Assembly (NCBI GenBank): GCA_905250075.1
Contig: CAJNOP010000322.1
Location: 129,457 to 193,456 of the forward strand
Origin: Rotaria sp. Silwood1
Taxonomy: Eukaryota; Rotifera; Eurotatoria; Philodinida; Philodinidae
Direction of reading: 5' to 3'
DNA: 64,000 nucleotides
Shown: positions 1-13,406 of the stretch, in pieces
Position numbering within the stretch: position 1 is the first letter of the stretch
How the letters are laid out: every line of letters begins with the position of its first letter
Translations under genes and position numbers: made by a program
Notes under the pieces: generated by a model
What the model was told of the DNA's origin: nothing
Databases searched by the model: none
The model's input: only the letters and a program-made list of their open reading frames with translations

Positions 1-3000
1 AGAAATAAATCATTTATTTCAAATCTTAATTGATGATATACTTTTTGAATGAAAATTTGATTATATTTTAAAATAAATGCTAACCAAGTTATTCCCCGAA
101 TAATACAAAAAACGTTTTCAGTATGTTCTACTTTAAGAATAAATTTAGTCAACATATTGTTTATTATCTTATTGAAGAAAATATTTATCAATAAAATTTT
201 TAATTTTATTTAACATAACAAATCTATGTCAAATATCCTTTAAAAAAACCACCAAAAACTCATCCATTTCTCTTTATATCTCTAATGAAATTTGTATACA
301 GACAAGAATAAAATAATCAATCGATATTTGTTCGCCTCTATACATAAGTACATATAATCAATTATGATTCTATGTTTTGAAAGAATATCTAAAAATTTTC
401 TCTAGAGAAAATAATGTGTGCAAAACAACTATTTAACTACTGAAGTCTATTGAAAATACAAAAAAAAAAATCTCCTGTATAGAGTAATCATTGTACGTTA
501 CTTTCATACATCATCCCTTTTCTTTCGTTATCTTAAGACTTAGACGAGAAACTGATTGATGAAATTCTTTAACAATGCCGAAACTACACTGAAGAAAAAA
601 GTACGATAGCATAATTGAAAAGAATTCGAAACCATTTTTCAACGTTTATCAATTCTCCAAAAACTTTTTCACGTATGGTAAAAATTTAATAAACTTTGAA
701 AGGATTTCGAAGGTTTCGATGATATCTTTAAAAAATTTTTGCTTCTTCAAACACGTATTAAGATCATGTCGAATATCATATAATCTAATCAGTTTTAGTT
801 ATAAACTTTTATGATTTAAAACAATATATATGGTAATTGATCAAATTTTCATGTCTATACATCTTTTCTACATAGATTTGAAAATTCTTTTTTATTCTAA
901 AAACCTATACTAAGTTTCGTATGCAACGAAAAAAAACTTATCAAATTAAAAAGATTTGGCTAAAAACAGTACGAAATGATTTTCCTTTTAAAGTTCATCA
1001 AGAGAACAAGAACTATGATAGTCAACCTTCAATAATCAATTGACTTAAAAAACAAATCATCTTATTAGTTCATTCGATAATATTATATTTCATACAAGAT
1101 AACTCATTTAGTTTTTCCAATTAAACATGAGCTGAATTATTTTTGAAACTCATTTTTTTATAAGAAAACAAGTCAGGATGAGTCGAAAAGAGAATTTCTA
1201 AATTCTATGAAATGATGTATAATAGAAAAGATTTTTCAATAGGACCAATTTCATTGCAAATCGATACTATCAATCATCGAAAATAAGATTAAACGATGAT
1301 TTTAGTTAATAAGTGATTTATTAATTTAACATAAATAAATGTATAAGTGTATACAATGGCAGACTTTAATCAATGTCTAACACCAATCGAAACATCATAA
1401 ATATACGATTTTTAGTATATTATAATCATCTCTTAGAAAGTTTTCTAACGATAATATAGAAAAAAAAAAGAAAACAAGGTTTTTTACAAGAAAACTATCT
1501 GTATTTCATTTACATCGAGAAAAAGTTAATTAATTTCATCTCTGATTATAAAATTCGTTAATAATTTTGTATTAACCTCATATTACAGTTATTTCAATTA
1601 GAAACATGATCAAATCGAACTGAAAAATTCAGTTCAATATGTCGAGCATCAATATGTATTTATAGATAAATTTATATCTTATTTAGCGTATCACTAAGGC
1701 CAAATAATGCAATACAAATTGATAACAAAAATGTAAAAATAAAATAAAAACACGTAGATCAACAAATCAATATTTATAGATAAAAAATATAAGTTCATCG
1801 AAAATTGATCACACTTACATAAAAAAGTTACCTATATAACAACTTATATTTCATGATAAACAAAGGCAAGTTATTTCTCTTGAATTGAATCTTAAAGAAC
1901 TTGAATAAGGACAAAAGTATTCTTATTTATAGAGAATTTGAGCTCGTAATGAGCGACTTTCAATCGATATCAAAACATTTAAACAAATGACTTCGACCTT
2001 ATAAAATTCGATTGAATAAGAGAACAACATTTAACCAATGCTTAAAAGTTCTTTCTATGAAGTCAACAGTTGCATTTCACCAAAAAATTTTTCCGATATT
2101 GTTTTAATGTTATAGTCAATCGATTTAGTCTTTTCTATCATTCGTAGTGAATGAAAACTTTATTTGCTATCATTTTTGCATAAACCAGCCAATAGAAAAA
2201 AAACTACAGTTAAATGTACAGAACAAAGATTGTTCGACGACAACTAATTTTTTTCTATTGTTTTAGAATGTCTTCAGATGAAGTTTCAAAATATATTATA
2301 TCCATTATAGATAATCATTTGTAGAAAAAGATGATTTACATTTCAATGACTAATGTACAATCATAATCTTTTAAGCAGTTGTTTTTATGGAGTTATGCCA
2401 ATGCCACCAAGACCCTAAATTTGTATGTTTCTTAGCACAATATCTCAATTAGTCGTCATTAATATCCACAAAAACATTTCGTGTACTTCTAAATATATCA
2501 TTGAAATAGTTTCTTAAGAATATTTATCTTGAAAATACACTTAAATATGAAAAAAAGTCTTAGAATAGTTTTTAAATAAATGCATGAAAATAATGAAAAA
2601 TATAGAAAAACATATCGTAATATTCAGTTGAACTATATAAATAATTAAATCAATCTATATTGAATGTTCTAAGAAGATAAGAAAAGTTTAATTCAATGTT
2701 TGACACACAATTCCAAATGCTTCCTAATGAGTTTATTATAAATCGAGTGGCAAATATAAAACTAATATTAATTGAAAAAGCATAAATATTTGCGTAAGAA
2801 ATAAAATAAGAGAGTTATTCTATTGATCAAATTTTTGTTCTTATTTGATCTTGTCATTGTTTTTTTCATTGTGAAGACGCGTATCCTGTTCTGTTGGAAG
2901 CCGTTTGTAGAAATTCAATCTTATTGTCATACTAATTATATGTCTGTAAATATAATCTTTGAAGAAACTTTGACAATTTAAAATTTCATTTATATAGTGT

Positions 3001-4681
3001 GACACCTTTGTTTGACAAAGTTTATTATCATATTCTCAATTGAAGAGCTTTGCATTGATGAAATGACATCTGTAGTTCTTTTCTATTTTTCTACTTGACC
3101 TTTTATAATGTTTTATACTTCAAAGCTGTTATATCGTCATCAGTTAAACTTGTAAGTTTAGTTTATTAGTTCTATTCAAAATAGAATTCAATATTGAAGA
3201 GATACAAATTTTACAGAACAAAAGTCAATGTGCCATTTAAGTAATTTTACTTAGCAAAAAAACTGGTAGCCATATTTTAGAATGTTTTCACTAATTTCCA
3301 CCTATTTATAAAAGTAAATTATATCTTGATGAAATTTCAATTTCATGTTGTTGCTTAGTAACAAATATTTCAGTATAAAGTGAATTATATTCTTTTTTTA
3401 CGTTGTTAGACTACCCGATATGGGTCTATTTCATTGTTTATTTAAATCAACTGAATAGAGCAATTTGTCTTTCTATATTTTTCTTTGTTTTCATGCCTTT
3501 TTTTAGACTTTTTTCATATTTAGGTATTTTTTCAAGATAAATAAACTTGAGTAACTATATGAATGATATATCAAGAAGTTGATGAAATGTTTTTGTAGAT
3601 ATTAGTGAAGATGAATTGGGATATTTTTGCGTAGCATAAAAAAAAACATGGTGGGGGTTGATAGGTGTGAGGATCATTTTATAGTCTTTGTTGACAATAT
3701 TTTTTTTTCTATCAGTTGTACGAAGTTGGGTGTTGATGGTGTTAACATAAGTTACGAATGCCCATAGGAAACGGACGCAAGTATCAAATAAAAATGCGCT
3801 CAAAGTGGATATGTTCGATGGAGCTTGTTGAATTCTATCTGTAGACATCATGTTTTATTGCGAACATGAGAACCATAAACGAGCTAAATACAAGAAATAA
3901 TTTTCAAAGACATTATCTGGGCTCATAGACATCGAAACGTTGATGAGAAGATTATAAGTTGAAAAAGTACTACGTATCTGACCAAAGATTAACTAATTGA
4001 AGAAGTGGTTTCTGCTGATCGATCCTCGTTTTACAATGTATTTCACTAAAATTGTTTACATATAGTTTTTAGTTGTTCACTCTAAAAAAAAATTTCTTGT
4101 GTCGAAAGCAGTCAATAGTGCTTACGGGTAGGAATGTTTCGATTTTAAATCCTACCGATCGTTATATTTTCAATATGAGACTCAGTTTTCTTCGCTTTTA
4201 AGTTTGAACCTTCAGAATGTACGGTTGGCTTATGGTAGACTACGCCGATAAATATGTTGAATCAGCATAACTGACATGGAATGGCTTGACTTTGCTGAAG
4301 TTTTAGTGAATTCGAGCTATAGCTTCCATAGCAGGGTTAAATAATGAACATCTTAATGTTCCAATAGAAGAAAGTTACCATTTTGGGATGAAATCATTGC
4401 AATCATCATTAGATAATATGTTATAAATATTAGTACACATAACACCTAGGATAACAGCTGGCAGAACCGTTGCTTTTCGCGTAAATACTATGGTTTTTGG
4501 TTAAAGATGATTTCATGCGAAATCTGTTCTTCAAAATAGCTAATGGAGTGGAATATGTCTAAGATTTTCTTTACTGTCATATGTGAGGTCTTTAGAATCC
4601 GAACTGTTCAATAGCGTGGTTACAGTCAAAAACATCAAATATTCTTTTTTTTTTAAGCATAGTTTTCGACGCATTATCTAT
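1..4681. other. AT-rich gene-poor region
   Basis: Very AT-rich DNA with frequent stops in all frames and no reading frame I can relate to a protein family. A 98-codon open stretch on the minus strand at 3555-3851 has no recognisable motif and is probably chance. No RNA gene, array or clear transposon end was seen. Confidence 0.5.
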
Positions 4682-5110
4682 CTACCAAGGACAAAATTAC
4701 CGTAAATCGTATTTTTGATGGATATTTTCATGAATAGTCAACAAGATACAACATGAGGTTTTCTGAAAACTTTTTCATCCATAGAATTTTGTAGAGCTCG
4801 TTACACTGATCATTTTGGTAAAAAATATTCAAATTTACTCAATAAATAACGCTACTACGTCAAAATACCGGACATATTCGACTATTCCTGACTGCTGCTG
4901 AGCAATAGTTGATACTTGTGAATATTTTGACGTAGTAGCGTTATTTATTGAGTAAATTTGAATATTTTTTTACCCAAAATGATCAGTGTAACGAGCTCTA
5001 CAAAATTCTATGGATTAAAAAGTTTTCAGAAAATCTCCTGTTGTTTCTTGTTGACTATTCATGAAAATATCCATCAAAAATACGATTTGCGGTAATTTTG
5101 TCATTGGTAG
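4682..5110. repeat. Foldback palindrome, arms of about 187 bp
   Basis: Two nearly identical inverted arms, about 4682-4867 and 4923-5110, flank a 55-nt unpaired spacer. The outer ends read CTACCAA and TTGGTAG; the inner ends read CAAAATA and TATTTTG. The arms differ at only about ten positions, including two small indels, so the whole unit could fold into a long hairpin. No convincing target duplication flanks it (at most TAT). An unassigned AT-rich open stretch on the minus strand (5055-5465) runs into the right arm. It may be a foldback or MITE-like element, or a local inverted duplication. Confidence 0.85.
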
Positions 5111-5708
5111 TATGGTTAAATTTATAAGTTGTATTTGATTTTAAAAGAAGTATTAGTTGGTTTTTAAAAGACACTCTGATGACTTCAAGTTCAATAAACG
5201 TTTGTATAGACTTATAAAATGTATCAATTAATTGATTGTATCTATCATGTTGATTATTAGTTTTGTTCCTGTGTTTAATCTGATAAACTTGAATAGATTT
5301 TGTTGAAAAGAAAAATCTCTGAGGATGATGGTAGAATTTCATATTCGTATCATAGTTGTGATTTTTGTTTGGTAGTGCGAAATAAATCTTAAAATTATAA
5401 CTCCACACGAAAACATGATTGTGAATTAAACTAGCATATAAGAATAGATAAGAACATTTGCTCAAAGATTATAACTAAAATATCATCAATAACATATGAT
5501 ATTTTGATATTAATCCTCAAAAAAGATAAGTTCATAAATAAAACGACAATATGTTTGTTATCACTATTTGACTTCGAATTCGAAATAATTAAACTTATTC
5601 TAAATAAATTCTTTGCATTATTGTCAGACATATTTTTTTCTTCATTGTTATATACTAATTGACGCTAAGTGAATGCTTCTAATACAGAAACTATAATTAT
5701 CATATAGA

Positions 5709-7263
5709 ATGGCGTTTCTTTGTAGAATGCTCATTATTTTAATTCTCTTATTTTTATCTGTGGAAATCTACACTGCCCCTGTTAAATTGACAACATTCGA
5801 AGAACAAAAAGAAACAGCCAATTTACAAGGTAAGTTTCATCTGATAAATGATCTCCGACAAAGTGTTTCTATAGATCTCGTTTTTCTGTAATGCGAAAAG
5901 TGAATATGAGAAGATACGTATTGACTTGTCATTTCGATTTGAATTCGGAGAATTTTCAAAAAATTGTTTCAACCAATAAATTTGTAAGAGTATATTGCCA
6001 ATTGTCAATAAAATTATCCTGTTTTGTCGTCTAGCTTCCTGATTGTTTGATAATTCGATCAATATTAGGATAGTTAATATACGTATATGATTATGAGAAA
6101 AGGTTTTATTTATTTTCATCAAAGTAAAGAGTATTTTCTCGCATTATTTGTCAAAAATTATTTATCTTTATGTTTCTAGTGAAGTATTTTTCAAAATCTT
6201 TAGATTTATCTGTAAGCATTTCAGCAAAACCAAAAAAAACCTGTATATGACAATAATCAAAAGAAAAAATAATGAGAATCTGACTTCTATTAAATAAGAG
6301 TGATGTTTTTTGATTTTATTACTAAAACAAGAAAATGAAATAAACTAAAGATAATGTTGCTCAGATCATAAATTCAATTAAATAGACACTAACAAGAAAA
6401 AACAAAGTATTTGTGTTCAGTCATTCTTGATAACTAAAAAAGGCATAGTCATCTTTTGAAACAATCGATTTTGTTAATCTTTCAATAAATATAAAATAAT
6501 CTATTCCTTTCAATCTTTTTAAGTATGTTTATCACAAAATCTTGTACGCTTTTCTTCGAAACTGATGCGAATACTGTATGTTTTTTTTCTTCATATTATT
6601 TCTATGCTAGAGATGAATGTAGATTTTTTCTCTCGTGTTAGTGTTCGTCAGATACTCTTTATTATTGATCTTGATAAATAAAAGTAAATAATCAATTAAA
6701 TATGATAGTCAGCATGGCAATGCATTTTGTTTTTCTTGACAATAAAATATACATTAGATTATGTAAATGTGTCATCTTGAATAAATGTTATTTTTAATTT
6801 AGTAACGAAAAATACACCTGCAATATCTCATACGGTTATAAAGAATGGTCAAGGTGCAGTCTATGAATGGCAAAGTGATACAATTACTGTGCGTTTAACT
6901 GGAGCTCAAACACAAGGACTGTTTACTCTTACTGAAGATGTAATGAAACCGACATTCAAACTTGGCCTTCATCTCCATAGAAAACATGCCGAAACATTTC
7001 ATATTATCGAAGGAGATGTAGAATTTCGTTTGGGTACGGAAACACATGTTGCACAAGCTGGAACAACAATTCATGTTCCATCAAATACACCTCATGCTGT
7101 TCAAGTTATCAATGGAAAACAGGCCCGTATGATAATGTTATATTCACCAGCTGGCTTTGAAAATTTTCTCAAGGAAATGAAAACATTTACTGATGAACAG
7201 TTTGCTGATGAAATATTTATGAAAGCATTCAATGACAAATATGATAATATTCAATTGGAATAA
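5709..7263 (+). CDS. Secreted cupin-domain protein (2 exons)
   Basis: Exons 5709-5829 and 6803-7263 are joined by a 973-nt intron (donor GTAAGT, acceptor TTTAG, phase 1), giving 193 residues. Residues 1-23 form a classic signal peptide (MAFLCRMLIILILLFLSVEI), so the protein is probably secreted or in the endomembrane system. The rest is a single cupin_2 barrel. Motif 1 is GLHLHRKHAETFHIIEG, with likely metal ligands His97, His99 and Glu104; motif 2 is HVPSNTPHAVQV, with His138. The size suits a monocupin, but the substrate cannot be told. Start: the ATG opens the only signal-like exon and keeps frame through the splice. Small secreted cupins of this kind are commonest in bacteria and fungi, so horizontal origin followed by gain of an intron and signal peptide is possible but untested. 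Confidence 0.85.
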
Positions 7264-8326
7264 TTATGTTTCACTTTCTATTTTATTTTAAATATAAATG
7301 TTCGATAACAAGAAACAAAATAATTTCGCTTTGAAACAATGAATTCTTTTTTCAATAGATATTTCATTTGAAAATAAGCATATTCATCGATTTATAATAA
7401 GTCATTATGATCTGCTTCAATATTATTTTAATATAGTATCTTAACTTTTTACGAGATATTTTAGAATCTATTCCTTATAGGAAAAATTCCGTTGGAATAT
7501 TCATTACATAGAAAAGAACTCTACGATTATAAGTAAGAACAAAGCTCATTCAACAATAAAGAGATGCAAGAGTTTTGATTTTTCTTGTGTTCTAAAACAG
7601 AATACATATCAACTATAATGTATTGATGATAAACTAACTGATACGAATTTATTCATGTCAATTAAATTTAAAATGCAATATCAAAATTCTTAACGATAAT
7701 TATTGTTACACTCAGACTTGCATTATAGATGTGATGTGTATATTCAAAGATAGACATAAAAACAAAATTCACAATAAATCTATTTGTGACCCCTTTTCTT
7801 GTTGTGGATATCGTTTTATTTTTCATTTGTTTGACATGTTCCTTGGTTGAAATTGGTTTTTGGATCGTATACATGCATTCTTTTTTTCTTCATATTATTT
7901 TTTTGGTCAGTATGATTATCTATTGTTCTTTCGAATCTAATATTTCGAAGTGCAGAATTTTTCTTAGAGAATTGCGTTCTAACAATTTTAGTATACATCG
8001 AAATTCTTGTTACATTAAATAATAGGCTTTTTTAATTATTTTTTACTTTCAATTCTAAAGTATAACTGGAGAAATCTTGCAATATGAGTTAACTGTATAA
8101 AATGTGTAACAAGATCTATAGAAAAATTGTGGAAAGATAAATGTTAAAAGGCATTCATTTGTTTTTATTCGATTGTAAATCGTGTTTATTGTGCTGTAAT
8201 AAAATTACTGCATAAAAGAAAAAAAAAATTCGTATCTCGATTAAAATGAAGAAAGACAGGGATAAAATCTTATAGATGACAATAAAATGATCAAATTTAA
8301 TCAATATAGTATACTAATTGGACAGT
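7264..8326. other. Intergenic spacer between convergent genes
   Basis: AT-rich spacer of about 1.1 kb between the 3' ends of the cupin gene (+) and the 678-residue secreted protein gene (-). Short overlapping open stretches around 7668-8022 occur on both strands and have low-complexity Phe/Ile-rich translations, so I treat them as noise. AATAAA-like signals for both genes are plentiful and uninformative at this composition. Confidence 0.5.
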
Positions 8327-10420
8327 TTAATCCAACTGTGGTATAGTAACATTAGCACCTATTGTAGAAGCTAAATTACCCATAGCTACAAGCATAAAGA
8401 ACTGTTGTAATTTGACAGCTTCATCCATAGTTAAAACATGTGGTACTTCTTGTATTGACTGTTTATTACTTTCGAAAAGACCACCAAGATAACTTTTTGA
8501 TGTTTGTATTATTAATAAATCAGGTGCTAATTGCCAACCAGCATCAATATCAACAATGAAAAATGAAGCAGTATTGGTTGTGCTATCACCATTTTTGAAC
8601 AATGTTAAAGAACGATATATTCCATTGTTTGCTGGTGAATAAAGAAAATCAATACGATCCCAAGCAAAATCAGCTGAATATGTTAAACCAAGCATAAAAC
8701 TACCTTTTGATGGTAAATTGTAATCAATAATAACTGCATTGATAAATTCTGTTGCTTTATCAGCTGGTATATCAATTGCTTTTAAAACTGTTGATTTTTG
8801 AGAGAAATATGTAAATCCAAATCGTACAATACGTGTAATTGTCGTAGAACTGCTTGATTTAAATGCACTTACAATATCTTTCCAAGCAGTAGCAGCAGCT
8901 GAAACTGCTTTTGATAAAGCAAGAATTTTTTCTGCAATAGTTCGTGATTGAGAATGATAAATATTGTTGCCATTTATTCTTGTTGATATTATTTCAGAAT
9001 TAAAATAGGATAACATTCGATTTTTTTGTGGAATAAGTGTACTAGCAGCAATAAAACGTAAAATATTCAATGCTATTTTTGTTGTTTTTAATTGCCATGG
9101 TGTAATTAATGTTAAAAGATCTTCATTTAGAAATTCACCAAGATCATTTAGTACTGAAGTACGTACAATTTTTAACTGTTTATTATTATCAACCATATAA
9201 TCAGATTCATCTATATTTGTATCATTTGATAATAATGTATGAATTAATCGTTGAGAAGTAATGTTTACAAAAATAAAATTAATTGAATATGTTGAATTAT
9301 CAAGAGTTTGACCTATTAACCAAATATATTTCATAGTAGTAGTTTTATTATAGAGATCAGTTGTACTAGTAAATAAATTTTCATATGAAAATCTTCCTGT
9401 TTTTAATTGTTCCATGAAAATTTCATTATTATTAATATCTTCATAACCGTAATCTTTTGTTAATGTTGATAGAACTATAGGAAGATTTTGACTTTCTACT
9501 TTAGTCATTTTCAATGATTGACTTGATAATTTTAATGATGAAATATGAGATTGTAATGTTGATAGAATTGAATCATTGTATGATGTTAATATTTCAGCTT
9601 TAACAATATTACTTGAAAGAAATTTTTCAATAGCTTCAGTCAAAGATATAATCTGATTATTAGAATTATATCTCAATAAAGCACGTTTTTTAAGTGCCTT
9701 GTTCAATGGTTGTTGATTAAACCAAGAAAACTGATCGGCTCTCATTTTTTGGTTTATGATATTTAATTCATCTGGTGTAAGCCCACGTGGTGAAGATTTT
9801 GTTTCATCATGACAACAACAGTCACTTGTCCATAAACATTTTGGACACGTATGACAATCTCGTACTGTATAGTATGTGTATTGTTGTTTGACAACTGCAT
9901 TTGAATTAATTGTTACATAGGAAACTGAAACTGGTGAATTTGGATCACTTGGAGAATCAAGTTTCTTTGTAGCAACTAATAATGTTGTTAATGAAGCACC
10001 TGCTTGAGTATCAAATAGAAATGCTTGAGCTGTATAAGTTCCTTCTGTTGCAGCAAGCACTAATAAATTGACACTTTGAACAGCTTGATCACGAAATTGA
10101 TCTGGAATCGACCAACTAGCCATAGTACTAGCGAGTGTTCCACTTCCAACATTAGCTTCACCAGTTGATCCAGTTGTTGACGTTGGATTTATATAATTAG
10201 CCCAATTTGCTAGAATAAATAATATATATTATTAAATCATAGAAGACAAACAAGAACAAACTTTACCGGGTTCTGCTACATTTAATATGTTTCCTGCTTG
10301 CTTTAAAGAAGCAAATTTATCCGTCGATCTACCATTTATTCGAATTATTGGTGAGGCATAAAATGCGATGCATACCATGATCACATTATTAATTACCATC
10401 AATCTAATATTTACTTTCAT
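8327..10420 (-). CDS. Secreted protein of unknown family, 678 aa (2 exons)
   Basis: Exon 1 is 10420-10267, exon 2 is 10209-8327, with a 57-nt intron (GTAAAG...TTCTAG, phase 1). The spliced frame is open for 678 residues. The N-terminus (MKVNIRLMVINNVIMVCIAF) looks like a signal peptide. A Gly/Ser/Thr-rich linker follows, then a domain with a tight six-Cys cluster at about residues 170-184 (CHTCPKCLWTSDCCC), a middle region of predicted helices rich in Lys, Ser and Leu, and a C-terminal part with aromatic-rich strands (for example FAWDRIDFLYSP). No transmembrane segment is evident besides the signal. I do not recognise the family. The codon pattern and long frame make it a real gene. ACAAGATG follows an acceptor TTTTTTTAG, so a 5' UTR intron or a trans-splice site lies directly before the start. 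Confidence 0.85.
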
Positions 10421-11223
10421 CTTGTATCTAAAAAAAATATTTTTTAACTGGTGTTATAATGGATGTCTCTATGACTAAAGAGAAAACGCACATCTACAAC
10501 ACACATGTTCAAAATTAACCATCATACTCGAAAAATCGTCAATTCATTGTTATCAATTGATGATTTTTTAAACTAGATAATTGAAATAAAATAAATAATT
10601 AAATTACTCGAACAATGACACAGCAACTATTTATTTTATAAAATAAATTATTTTATTTTTATTTATATTTATATCAACAAGAACTATAGTGAAATGTACT
10701 TTTTAAAGAAATACAAAATAATGGCGAAATTAATTTCAACAGGAACTATGATTTAAAACATTAAATTATATTTCTTTATTATGTCAATGAATTTCAGCAA
10801 TTATTTCACTAATTAACTATGATTGAAAAACAATTTTTTTTTCATTAATGAGATAGTCTAGAAAAAAATTCATACGCTCTCTCGTCATTTTATATGAGAC
10901 TTATGCGAATATGACGATAAATGACATCATATATTAAAGTTTTCAGTAGTTCTAGTAATCATACTAGATTCGTCAAGGAATTTCTTAAATAGTTTGACAA
11001 TCTCTATCGTCATTTTGCAGGTGTTTTTTAAGGAAATTTGTCTAGTTTATGACATGGCTATAATTTCTCAACAATTTAAATTGAAACAAAAGGGTATTTA
11101 ATTGATGGATTATCAACTGTTGATCTGAACATTATGGAAAAATCTACTTTGGTTATATAAAAGCATAATAAAACACAGGACTTTAGACAAATAATCAGTT
11201 TTTCATATGAATCGATAACTTAC

Positions 11224-11280
11224 CTGTTATAATAGTGTTTATGTCTGCCAGTCAGTATACTTATCGGTAGTATTTATATA
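11224..11280 (-). promoter_or_regulatory. Putative TATA box and 5' UTR exon of the 678-aa gene
   Basis: On the minus strand a TATATAAATA box (11280-11271) is followed about 50 nt later by a perfect donor ACAG/GTAAGT (exon end 11224). The coding exon begins at 10420 just after an acceptor TTTTTTTAG/ATACAAG. The simplest reading is a 20-30 nt non-coding first exon and an intron of about 0.8 kb. Bdelloids also trans-splice a leader, so the acceptor could instead serve that. Confidence 0.4.
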
Positions 11281-12987
11281 AGAACACGTTAATCATCGGT
11301 ATACTGTTTGACGCAAATAAATTCAATTGATATGGTTCATTTTAAGTACCCTTTTGAAACTTCCTTTGGTTGTTTTTTTCCATAATGAGTCATTCTCTAT
11401 TGTGCGGTTTTTCTGTGAGTAGATGGATCAATATTTACACCATGCAAGAATGTTTATCCTATGAAATAGTTTCTTCCTACTTGATTCATGGTGATTAATT
11501 TTTTTGTGTCAAAAAAAGAAATAAATTAAAATAAATGCATATACAAAATGCAAAACAACTTATATCATTTCTATTTAACCAATATTGTTTTGAATATTAG
11601 TAAGTAGGACATTGCGAAATGAGCTCGATTTCCATTTCTACCATTTCACATGACTATTGGGGATAGACCCAAATATTTTTCAGACGGTGAAAATCAGATT
11701 TTGGACACGAATAAATATGTTCCATAGAACTCTTATATAATTTAAAATCGATGTAAGAAAGTTGAATGTTTTCTTTTTAGCTATCGATAATTGTTGAAAG
11801 AAATACTACTTATAAAATCTTCTAGAGTTTTAGATTTATGTATGTTTCTAGCATAACACGTTACACTTCTCGAATCTTTTCCTTCGGCTTTGAAAAATAG
11901 TTCCATCTTAGTGACATATATAGTTAATTATGTTGTCATTATTTGATGAGTGGTTTCTATTTTGAAACGACCATTATGCCAAATAATTCAATAAAAAGCA
12001 TTACTATCGATACCAAATTGTACGATAGTTTCAAACGAATCAAAATGATCCGATTTATATTTGTATTTATTTAGACTTACTATGAGGTGAATAAGACCAG
12101 ACATTTTCTTCTTTCTTTTCAAGAAAAATTGTGGCAGTCCATTTTTAAATTTGAATAGGAAACTCTTCGATTATCCTACCTTGCGAATTTTATATATCAA
12201 AAAATCGAAAAATCACAGCAATATTTATGGTAATAGCTATTCGCTAATATTCACTTTAGAGACGATCCAATATAGAAATAAACATCATTAATTTTTCAAG
12301 TTAAACTCATCATTGAACTAATTATTAAAATTAGTTTTCTGTTTTAGTTAAAATTAACCACTCATACATTTCACGAAACCAGTAGGCTAAAATATTGATT
12401 AAAAACATGATGCAGTGCAACTTTTTTGTTGTTCTTCCATCGCAAATGATTTTTTCTCGGCGTTGAAATGAATAAAGAATACCTACTTTTTAGACACACT
12501 CATTTTATTCTAATCGGTTGAAACAAATTAAGATTTTCTACCATATCGATGTGTTTTGTTTATTTGTCATTTTATTTTTGTTATTAGTTATCTCGATATT
12601 CAAGAAAATTCTTCAGATCGATTCTTGTTAGATTTAAAAGTTTCATTCTATTATATGAAGTTTTTCTAGTTTCACATTTTCTGGTTGAAGTCTTTGTTGA
12701 GTTGCAGATTTTTCGAGTAGAATTTTAAAAAGTTCCGAGATTGATATCGAAATCTCGAACCTAAAAAAAACTGAGTATGATGTCTTTTGTTTTTAGCGAA
12801 TATGACTCAATCAATAATAGAATTTGTGTGACATACTAACCATAGAATAATTAATCTTTAACATGACTGTAAATATCATATTTGAATCTTTTGAGAATCT
12901 ATAATTCCATGTATCTGATCATATTTATTTGTTGAGAACACAGTAGATCATTGAAAGCGAGATAGATGAGAGTTGTTTACTGTTGCT

Positions 12988-13051
12988 CTGTGTGTGGGCG
13001 TTATGGAAAAGACATCCAATCTAACACCTCGCAACCAGACTCACACCCATG
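12988..13051. repeat. Telomere-like palindrome
   Basis: TGTGTGTGGGCG at the left and ACTCACACCCATG at the right, about 40 nt apart. It has the same G-rich-then-C-rich layout as other copies. Confidence 0.5.
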
Positions 13052-13406
13052 TATATGCAAGCTTATACCTACATTTACGCTCACATCTACTGTAATCATT
13101 CAACGTTTTTGCGTTTCTCTTTTTAATATTTTTTATCTGAAATGTTATTGCATTTTTCTAGAGCAACCGTCCGAAGTATGCCTAATACATTCAAAGATTC
13201 AATTATTTCTTTTCATGCTTTCTGGGTATTCTTTGTACCCTTAGGGTTTCAAAAATAAATCTATAGTCAGGCATGAATATTAAAGTTTCGACTACTATAC
13301 AAAAAAACGCCGAAAAATTCAATAGCTCTTCAATTTCAATAGATGAAGTTGAATTGCTTATTGAAGTAAGTGTAGCGATTTGTTCAGTCGAGATTTGATT
13401 GAAAAC

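Larger units (their letters stand above)
10421..13406. other. Intergenic region between divergent genes
   Basis: About 3 kb between two divergently transcribed genes, the 678-aa gene (-) and the lectin receptor (+). Apart from the putative promoter near 11.27 kb and a telomere-like palindrome at about 12988-13051, no gene, RNA or transposon was recognised. A 92-codon open stretch at 12966-13244 overlaps the telomere-like tract and is judged spurious. Confidence 0.5.

Noticed and set aside
5055-5631. Two overlapping minus-strand open stretches beside the foldback element
   Set aside because: Asn/Ile/Lys/Phe-rich translations typical of AT-rich noise. No motif was found, and one runs into the inverted repeat arm.
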